Of a stretch of DNA of 12,875 nt, positions 7,517-12,875 are shown piece by piece. A program made the position numbers and the translations under genes. The notes under the pieces were generated by a model. That model searched no databases. It was not told the DNA's origin and saw only the letters and a list, made by a program, of their open reading frames with translations. The DNA lies in NCBI GenBank assembly GCA_900770725.1, contig CAAGLL010000020.1, positions 1 to 12,875 of the forward strand, read 5' to 3'. How positions within the stretch are numbered: position 1 is the first letter of the stretch; each line of letters opens with the position of its first letter. The DNA is from an uncultured Succinivibrio sp. GTDB lineage: Bacteria; Pseudomonadota; Gammaproteobacteria; Enterobacterales; Succinivibrionaceae.

Positions 7517-8974
7517 TCAGCTGTTGCGCGCCCTCGAGGAGCGGATGCGGCGGATGCGCCTCATCCCGGCCTTGGCGAGGCGCCCGGTGAGCGACTCGCT
7601 GGGACCGAACACGGGCTTCTGGCCCTTCAGGTAGCGATCCTCATAGTCGGCGCAGGCCTTGGCTACGAGCTTGTAGAGCCCGACCACCGCGATGATGTTC
7701 GGGATCACCATGAGGCCGTTGAACATGTCGGCAAGCTCCCAGACCAGGTTGACCTTGAGGAAAGAGCCGGTCATCAGGAAGCAGAGCACCACCACCGAGA
7801 AGATGTTCACGAGCTTGTAGCCGAAGAGATACTTGACGTTCTGCACTGCAAAGAAGTACCAGCCGATGATCGTGGTGAACGCGGCGAAGAACAGGCAGAT
7901 GGCGACGAAGCCCGAGCCCGCGTCGCCCATGCCCTTGGAGAAGGCCTGCTGGGTGAGCACGATGCCGGTGGCCTTGCCGTCGAGGCTGTTTGTCACGAGG
8001 ATCACGAGCGCGGTCGCGGTGAGCACCACGAAGGTGTCGATGAAGAGGCCGATGATCGCGGCCAGGCCCTGCTCGGCGGGGTGGTTGACCCTGGCGATGG
8101 CATGGGCGTGCGGGGTCGAGCCCATGCCGGCCTCGTTTGAGAACAAGCCGCGGGCGACGCCGTAGCGGATGGCCTCCTTGACCGAGGCGCCGATCACGCC
8201 GCCGGTGGCGGCGCTGGGGTTGAAGGCGCCCCAGATGATGGTCTCGAAGGTCTCGGGGATGTTCTGCCAGAACATGATCATGATGTAGATGGCGCCTAGG
8301 ACATAGACCGCGGCCATCAGCGGGACCATCTTCTCGGCAAACGAGGCGATGCGCTTGATGCCGCCGATGAAGATGAAGCCTGCGAGCATGATGATGAAGA
8401 GCCCGGTCACAGGGGTCGGGATGTCGAAGGCCGACTCGAAGGCCGCGGCGATGGAGTTGGCCTGCACCATGTTGCCGATGAAGCCAAGGGCGATGATGAT
8501 GAGCACCGAGAAGATCGCGGCAAGCGGCTTCGACCCCAGGCCATAGGAGATGTAGTAGGCCGGGCCGCCGGTGATGCGCCCCTCGGAGTCCTTGCAGCGG
8601 TAGAGCTGCGCCAGCACCGCCTCCGAGAAGATGGTCGCCATCCCGAAGAACGCGGCAAGCCACATCCAGAACACGGCGCCCGGGCCGCCCATCACCATCG
8701 CGGTGGCGACGCCTGCGAGGTTGCCGGTGCCCACCTGCGCGGCGATGGCCGTGGCCAGGGACTGGAAGGAGGTCATGCCGTGGCCGCCCGCCTTCTCGCC
8801 GTTGAGCGAGAGCCCGCCGAACACGTGCCTGACGGCGCGGCCGAACTGGCGCACCTGCACGAAGCGCAGCTTGAAGGTGAAGAAGATGCCGGCGCCGACC
8901 AGGATCGGGATGAGGCACCAGGGCCCCCAGAGAATGGAGTTGATTTCGCTTACTATCTGTGTGAGTTGGTCCAT
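7517..8974 (-). CDS. alsT: Sodium:alanine/glycine symporter (AgcS/AlsT family)
   Basis: A 485-residue inner-membrane transporter that takes up alanine, glycine or a related small amino acid with Na+. About ten to eleven hydrophobic segments run through residues 15-440. Family signatures are VGTGNLAGVATA (81-92), GGPGAVFWMW (96-105) and GLFSNEAGMGSTPHAHA (276-292), the last being the classic AgcS block. Length is normal for the family. The cytoplasmic C-terminus after about 455 is strongly basic (MRRIRRIRSSRARNS), probably a lineage-specific tail. ATG 8974 is the only candidate start; its ribosome binding site is weak (a GA-rich stretch about 10 bases upstream). It is transcribed alone, bounded by terminators on both sides. 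Exact substrate is not determined, so the symbol is by family only. Confidence 0.93.
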   Translation of the reverse strand: MDQLTQIVSEINSILWGPWCLIPILVGAGIFFTFKLRFVQVRQFGRAVRHVFGGLSLNGEKAGGHGMTSFQSLATAIAAQVGTGNLAGVATAMVMGGPGAVFWMWLAAFFGMATIFSEAVLAQLYRCKDSEGRITGGPAYYISYGLGSKPLAAIFSVLIIIALGFIGNMVQANSIAAAFESAFDIPTPVTGLFIIMLAGFIFIGGIKRIASFAEKMVPLMAAVYVLGAIYIMIMFWQNIPETFETIIWGAFNPSAATGGVIGASVKEAIRYGVARGLFSNEAGMGSTPHAHAIARVNHPAEQGLAAIIGLFIDTFVVLTATALVILVTNSLDGKATGIVLTQQAFSKGMGDAGSGFVAICLFFAAFTTIIGWYFFAVQNVKYLFGYKLVNIFSVVVLCFLMTGSFLKVNLVWELADMFNGLMVIPNIIAVVGLYKLVAKACADYEDRYLKGQKPVFGPSESLTGRLAKAGMRRIRRIRSSRARNS

Positions 8975-9028
8975 CTGATAAGTCTCAACGCTGAAGGGAG
9001 GGTGCGGCAGGGCGCCGCGAATGGCGAG

Positions 9029-9057
9029 ATCTTAATCCCAAGGCATGGAATATGGAA
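9029..9057 (-). promoter_or_regulatory. Weak candidate promoter of the symporter gene
   Basis: TAAGAT (minus strand, 9034-9029) has TTCCAT 17 bp upstream (9057-9052). The match to consensus is modest. It lies within the 180-bp gap between the symporter and dedA, about 55 bp before the symporter ATG. Confidence 0.3.
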
Positions 9058-9067
9058 AAGTTGCCCA

Positions 9068-9090
9068 CCTGCGCCAAAGCAGTGCGCAGG
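9068..9090. repeat. Short hairpin between alsT and dedA
   Basis: CCTGCGC (9068-9074) and GCGCAGG (9084-9090) around a 9-base loop. It has no T-tract. It lies between the dedA terminator and the symporter promoter. Confidence 0.45.
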
Positions 9091-9118
9091 CAGGCAGCAA
9101 AAGGCAGGCAACAGCAAT

Positions 9119-9139
9119 AAGGGGGCCGCAGGCCCCCTT
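9119..9139 (-). terminator. Intrinsic terminator of dedA
   Basis: The stem AAGGGGGCC / GGCCCCCTT with a GCA loop lies 17 bp after the dedA stop. On the minus strand it is followed by TTATTGCTGTTG, a broken T-tract. Confidence 0.75.
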
Positions 9140-9156
9140 CTTGTGAAAGCGCAATG

Positions 9157-9780
9157 TCACTTAACGTGCTTTGAGATCTTCGCGTGGAGCTTGCGCTTGA
9201 GCCAGACTGCCAGCACTACGAGGAACACGAGGCCCAGGCCTGCGTAGATCGCCGACTGCACGTCGTGGACGTAGGACATCAGAAGCTCGCGGTTGTCCGC
9301 GAAGAAGTAGCCCATGTAGATCCACACCGGCACCGAGATCATCGCGGCAAAGCCGTCCATGAGGATGAAGACGTGGTAGGGAATGCGGCGGCTCATGCCG
9401 GCGGCGAGGAATATGGGCGAGCGCAGCCCCGGCAGGAAGCGCGCCACGAAGAGCACCCCCAGGCCGTACTGCTTGAACTTGCGCTGGATCTGGGAGAAGC
9501 GCCTGGGCGAGAGGATCTTGCGGAAGGTGCGGATGCGCTGGATCCGGTACCCGAAGATCCTGCCTCCCAGGAACATCGTGCTGTCGCCGATGAGCACGCC
9601 TGCGATGCCGACTGCGAACATGATGTGCGGGTTCACCTCGGGGTAGAGGCCTGCGATGACGCCGCCTGAGACCAGCGTGATGTCCTCTGGAACCGGCACG
9701 CCTAGGCCGCAGAGGATCAGGCAGGAGAACACGGCGATGTAGCCGTACTGGGTGAAGAAGCTAACTAGGAAATCGAGCAC
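9157..9780 (-). CDS. DedA family inner-membrane protein
   Basis: A 207-residue member of the DedA/SNARE-associated family, membrane proteins linked to lipid scrambling/undecaprenyl-phosphate recycling and envelope homeostasis. The re-entrant motif LGVPVPED (26-33) includes the conserved acidic pair; GDSTMFLGGRIFG spans 66-78. FVARFLPGLRSPIFLAAG (111-128) holds the arginines needed for function in E. coli homologues. Hydrophobic segments follow at about 137-160 and 178-195, ending in a basic tail (LKRKLHAKISK). I place the start at GTG 9780: the N-terminus then matches family proteins (M-DF...QYGY), and a clear promoter -10 at 9835-9840 lies inside the longer frame. The alternative TTG at 9870 would precede the transcription start. 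AAGGA is only 2 bases from the GTG, so the start is not certain. Confidence 0.85.
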   Translation of the reverse strand: MLDFLVSFFTQYGYIAVFSCLILCGLGVPVPEDITLVSGGVIAGLYPEVNPHIMFAVGIAGVLIGDSTMFLGGRIFGYRIQRIRTFRKILSPRRFSQIQRKFKQYGLGVLFVARFLPGLRSPIFLAAGMSRRIPYHVFILMDGFAAMISVPVWIYMGYFFADNRELLMSYVHDVQSAIYAGLGLVFLVVLAVWLKRKLHAKISKHVK

Positions 9781-9822
9781 TGTCCTTGAACCGGGAATCT
9801 TCCAATGGGGAAACGCACCAAA

Positions 9823-9857
9823 GCGGCGGGGGACATTATAACAAAATGCCCCGCCGC
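9823..9857 (-). promoter_or_regulatory. dedA promoter: extended -10 in the loop of an inverted repeat
   Basis: On the minus strand TGTTATAAT (9843-9835) is a perfect TATAAT with an extended TG. No good -35 is present. The 9-bp arms GCGGCGGGG (9823-9831) and CCCCGCCGC (9849-9857) flank it symmetrically, suggesting an operator or a cruciform-prone site. Expected start of transcription is near 9828. Confidence 0.65.
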
Positions 9858-9886
9858 TCCCTGCGATCAAAATCGCCCGCGGGCAT

Positions 9887-10363
9887 TCAATCCTGCGCGG
9901 GAACGGCGCCTGGGAAGCCCTCCTGGCGCCAGGCCTCGTAGGCTACCACCGCAACCGAGTTCGAGAGGTTCATGCAGCGGCTGCCCGCAGCCATCGGGAT
10001 GCGCACCCGAAGCTCAGGCGGCACCAGGGAGTAGACCTCGTCGGAGAGCCCCTCCTTCTCCCTCCCGAAGATCACGTAGTCCCCGTCCTCGAACTTGAAG
10101 CTGCCCAAGGACGCATGCCCGTGCGCGGTCGCCGCGACGAGGCGGCGCGGGTGCTCCTTTTCCATGAAGGACTTGAGGTTCACGTGCACCGTGACATTCA
10201 CGATCTCGCGGTAGTCGAGGCCTGCGCGGCGCAGCTTGACGTCGTCCATCACGAAGGCCATCGGGCCTATCATGTGGAGCCTCGCCCCGAAGTTCACGCA
10301 GAGCCTCATGATGTTGCCGGCGTTGCCCGGCATCTCGGGGCGGTAGAGCACTATGTCGATCAT
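9887..10363 (-). CDS. trmL: tRNA (cytidine(34)-2'-O)-methyltransferase
   Basis: A 158-residue SPOUT-class enzyme that 2'-O-methylates the wobble base C34/cmnm5U34 of the two tRNA-Leu isoacceptors using S-adenosylmethionine. Length matches E. coli TrmL (157). Visible motifs: the N-terminal GNIMRLCVNFG block, LRRAGLDY, the knot motif FGREKEGLS, and RIPMAAGSRCMNLSNSVAVV, which builds the cofactor-binding knot; the C-terminus YEAWRQEGFPGAV is almost identical to E. coli. ATG 10363 has GAGGA five bases upstream, so the much longer open frame to 10573 is not used. dedA follows on the same strand after 106 bp but has its own promoter. Confidence 0.95.
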   Translation of the reverse strand: MIDIVLYRPEMPGNAGNIMRLCVNFGARLHMIGPMAFVMDDVKLRRAGLDYREIVNVTVHVNLKSFMEKEHPRRLVAATAHGHASLGSFKFEDGDYVIFGREKEGLSDEVYSLVPPELRVRIPMAAGSRCMNLSNSVAVVAYEAWRQEGFPGAVPAQD

Positions 10364-10380
10364 CGGATCCTCACTAAGAC

Positions 10381-10407
10381 TTGGGCGCCAGGGCTGCCCT
10401 GCGCCAA
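10381..10407 (-). promoter_or_regulatory. Imperfect hairpin in the trmL leader
   Basis: CAGGGC-T-GCCCTG (10389-10401) is extended by GGCG/CGCC and TT/AA with two single-base bulges, giving about 12 pairs. It ends 17 bp upstream of the trmL ATG, between trmL and the ftsK promoter. The 1-base loop means it would open further as RNA. Confidence 0.4.
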
Positions 10408-10408
10408 A

Positions 10409-10438
10409 TTGCGGGGGCCGGCCTTTAGGTGTTACCAT
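10409..10438 (+). promoter_or_regulatory. Candidate ftsK promoter
   Basis: TTGCGG (10409-10414), 18 bp, then TACCAT (10433-10438) preceded by an extended TG (10430-10431). It would give a leader of about 90 nt before the GGAGG at 10524-10528 and the ftsK ATG. Confidence 0.4.
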
Positions 10439-10532
10439 TCGCCCGGACAGAATAGAACAAAAACTGCAGCAACACGTCAAGTCCAGCCAGTTCAACACAA
10501 GAAGGCAGGGAGAGCCGGGAAGCGGAGGGAAA

Positions 10533-12875
10533 ATGAACATCACCCCACAGCGAGGGCGCGGCGGCAGCGGCACCCTCAGGGCCGTTGCGCTCTCTGCAGG
10601 AGCGGCCGCGGCGCTAGGCTGCGAGTACCTCCTGGCCTCATCCCATGACCGGGATCAGAGCGCCATCTCAGGCGAACTCCTAAACGGCGGCGCAGCCGCC
10701 GAGCCAGGCGGGATCACGGCCTGGCTCTTCAACTATTTCGGCAACGTCTCCTATTTCTTCCCGCTGCTGCTGGTGTTCTTCGCCTGGCAGCTCTCAAAGG
10801 GCCGCCTGAGCCTGCGCCAGACCGACTTCTTCACGGTGGGCATCAGGCTCTTAGGCTTCAACGTCCTGCTCATGGGGCTTTGCGCCCTCATGTCATCGCT
10901 CTTCGTCGCAGGCGCGACCGGCGCAGGCGGGATCCTGGGCGACTTCCTCAACATCCTCTTTTTCAGCAAGATCCCGCGCCCGGTAGCCCCACTCGCCCCG
11001 ATCCTCCTTACCATGGCCGGGGTCATGATGTTCTTCGCGCACTCGCCGTGGTGGTTCTGCGATCGCATCGGCGAGGGCGTGGCCAGGATCCTGCGCATCG
11101 ACAAGGGCGAGGCTGCAGGTGATCAGGACGGCGGCGCCAAGGAGAAGGCAGAGCCCAAGATTGAACCTGCGGCGGCGCCAGGCGGGCTGCGCCTTGAGAG
11201 GCGCAAGCAGAAAAAGGAGGCCGCCAAGGCCGCCGAGCCTCCGCGCAGCTTCGATGGCAAGGACGGCGGCTTTGTAAGCTACACCTCGGGCGTAAGCCCC
11301 GAGGACGCTCCCATCGGCGCGGCCCCGGCCCCTGCGCCCAAGCAGAAGGCAGCGCCCGAGCCCCAGCATGGCAGGGTCGAGCCGAGCTTCGGCCCCGTTC
11401 CCAATCCATCGCGCTTTGCCAAAAGTGATGAGATGCTGCAAAAAGAGCCCGGCGAGGCGCCGGCGGACGATCCGCGCATCGGCGCGACCAGGATCACCAT
11501 CGAGCGCCGCGGCGGCGCAGCGCCTGCGCCGTTTGAAGGCGCTGCGATGCAGGGCAGGGCTTCGGAGGACAACTACGCGCAGGCCATGGCGCAGCCCTCA
11601 GGCGCAGGAAGGGCAGAACCGGAAGCTCAAGGCCCTGCCACCATCATAAGCCGCGCCCCTGAGGCCCCATGCCCCGATCCCTATGCGGGATCCGGCGCGG
11701 CAGCGGCGCAGGCTCCTGCGGATCAATTCCAAGGATCCCAGGGCCTTCAGGAACCGGCTTACGCAAATGCCAGACAGCAATACCAGGATGAGCGCGATCA
11801 GGGCAGGCAGGATCCCGATGAGGGCGGGGCGCGCACCATTATCACGATGGGCGGCGGCCAGGGTGCCCAGGACGCTCCGGCGCCCCAAGCGCCTGAGGGG
11901 CGCCAGGCCGGGAGCGACGGCCCCATCTACCAGGCAGGCGCCCCCGGCGTCAAGAGCGAGACCGTGGGCAACCCCGAGGGCCGCGGCGAGGTCAGCACCG
12001 TGATCACCCGCGGCGACAGCGTCACCCGCATGCAGTTCGGGCAGCACGTCGACGACTTCAGCGGCGGCGATGGCAGGCAGGGCGGCTCCTACACCGAGCG
12101 CGACAGCATGGCATCGGTCCCCCCCGACACGGGCACGCTCATGGACGAGCGCATGGACGGCGCCGGGGCAGGGCCGATCACCATGGAGGAGGGCGGCTTC
12201 ACCGTGACCCCCTACGGCCAGGACGGCAAGCCTGAGGAAGACGCATCCCGCAACGGCGCGGATCCCATGAGGCTGCACGAGAAGGAGGCCCCGATCTCCG
12301 AGAAGGACCGCGACTTCGCCACCTCGTTCACCGGCGCCACCCGCGGATTGCACGGCGCCCCGGAGAGCGTCCATGAGGCAGCAGACCCCATGCAGGGCGC
12401 GAGTGAAGGATCAGATCAGGAAAGCCCGGCTCAGGGGCAGGACCTTGCGCAGGCAGGCTGCGTGAGCGCAGGCAAGCCTTGCGTCCAGGCGGCAGGGGCC
12501 GTGGCTGGAGATAACGCCATGCGCGGCGCCCTGCAGCGTGGCGCCTCGCTTGAGCCCAGCGACGAGGAGCGCGCGGCCTTCGCAAGCGCCGCGGAGGATC
12601 CTGAGAATGCCGCCGAGGGCTTTGGCAGCTACGATCCCGAGGAGGACCGCGCGGAGCTCTCAGACAGCCTCGGGCAGGGCGGCGATGAGGCCGGCGCAAG
12701 CCCTGATGGCTCAGGCGATGCAGGCTCGCCGGAGGAACCCCAGGCAGGCAGCGCCCAGCAGGAGCCCCCGCATGCTGACATCCACAAGTTCGCAACCCGC
12801 GAGTACCAGAGCTCGATGATCACGGTCCCGGGCAACAGCGAGCCTGAGGATCCGTGGCGCCCGCCGTTCTCGCTC
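10533..12875 (+). CDS. ftsK: DNA translocase FtsK, N-terminal part (open at window end)
   Basis: 781 codons are present without a stop; the gene continues beyond the window. FtsK anchors at the division septum and pumps chromosome termini to XerCD/dif. The N-terminus has the four-helix FtsK_4TM arrangement: hydrophobic stretches near residues 15-35, 63-86, 100-126 and 150-170, followed by basic RILRIDKGE. From about 190 to the window end the protein is a low-complexity linker rich in Ala, Gly, Pro, Glu, Asp and Gln, with no Walker motifs; the motor domain must lie further downstream. E. coli FtsK has a comparable linker of about 600 residues before its motor. ATG 10533 has GGAGG 4 bases upstream. 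Identification rests on membrane topology plus linker and end motif DPWRPPFS, not on the motor. Confidence 0.82.
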   Translation, partial: MNITPQRGRGGSGTLRAVALSAGAAAALGCEYLLASSHDRDQSAISGELLNGGAAAEPGGITAWLFNYFGNVSYFFPLLLVFFAWQLSKGRLSLRQTDFFTVGIRLLGFNVLLMGLCALMSSLFVAGATGAGGILGDFLNILFFSKIPRPVAPLAPILLTMAGVMMFFAHSPWWFCDRIGEGVARILRIDKGEAAGDQDGGAKEKAEPKIEPAAAPGGLRLERRKQKKEAAKAAEPPRSFDGKDGGFVSYTSGVSPEDAPIGAAPAPAPKQKAAPEPQHGRVEPSFGPVPNPSRFAKSDEMLQKEPGEAPADDPRIGATRITIERRGGAAPAPFEGAAMQGRASEDNYAQAMAQPSGAGRAEPEAQGPATIISRAPEAPCPDPYAGSGAAAAQAPADQFQGSQGLQEPAYANARQQYQDERDQGRQDPDEGGARTIITMGGGQGAQDAPAPQAPEGRQAGSDGPIYQAGAPGVKSETVGNPEGRGEVSTVITRGDSVTRMQFGQHVDDFSGGDGRQGGSYTERDSMASVPPDTGTLMDERMDGAGAGPITMEEGGFTVTPYGQDGKPEEDASRNGADPMRLHEKEAPISEKDRDFATSFTGATRGLHGAPESVHEAADPMQGASEGSDQESPAQGQDLAQAGCVSAGKPCVQAAGAVAGDNAMRGALQRGASLEPSDEERAAFASAAEDPENAAEGFGSYDPEEDRAELSDSLGQGGDEAGASPDGSGDAGSPEEPQAGSAQQEPPHADIHKFATREYQSSMITVPGNSEPEDPWRPPFSL

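Noticed and set aside
7641..8918. 425-residue minus-strand ORF inside the symporter gene
   Set aside because: It is a frame shadow rich in Arg/His/Gly; the symporter frame is unambiguous.
10364..10573. Upstream extension of trmL
   Set aside because: The family N-terminus starts at ATG 10363 with a good ribosome binding site, and the extension covers the ftsK promoter region.

Overview
The window looks like chromosomal DNA of a GC-rich gammaproteobacterium. The grounds are an E. coli-type phosphoglucomutase, a TrmL closely matching the enterobacterial protein, an FtsK with a long low-complexity linker, a YddA/SbmA-type ABC exporter/importer, and strong GGAGG ribosome binding sites. Frequent AGG arginine codons and a succession of GC-rich hairpins between genes would fit a host-associated anaerobe such as Succinivibrionaceae. 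A betaproteobacterium (Sutterella-like) is not excluded; the placement is inference.

Layout. (1) Positions 1-2044 are visibly more AT-rich than the rest. They hold a minus-strand orphan AAA ATPase of the DUF4143 type (42-1334) and, upstream of it, five copies of a 40-bp dyad repeat at 124-151 bp periods (1470-2044), with a 14-bp perfect hairpin in the second spacer. This is the part least explained by known gene functions. (2) Positions 2153-6690, plus strand, encode pgm, then a Cof-type HAD phosphatase translationally coupled (TGATG overlap) to a YddA/SbmA-like ABC protein. (3) A promoter at 6685-6712 leads to a 104-residue two-helix membrane protein of unknown function, followed by about 400 bp of apparently non-coding sequence. 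(4) On the minus strand lie an AlsT/AgcS sodium:amino-acid symporter, a DedA membrane protein with its own extended -10 promoter, and trmL. (5) Divergent from trmL is the 5' part of ftsK (10533 to the window end, open).

How the genes relate: most are ordinary housekeeping functions (sugar-phosphate interconversion, phosphatase, amino-acid uptake, membrane homeostasis, tRNA wobble methylation, chromosome segregation/division). They form short units separated by hairpins and terminators. The ATPase plus repeat array looks like an accessory insertion next to this housekeeping block. No transposase, integrase, tRNA, rRNA or CRISPR array was seen.
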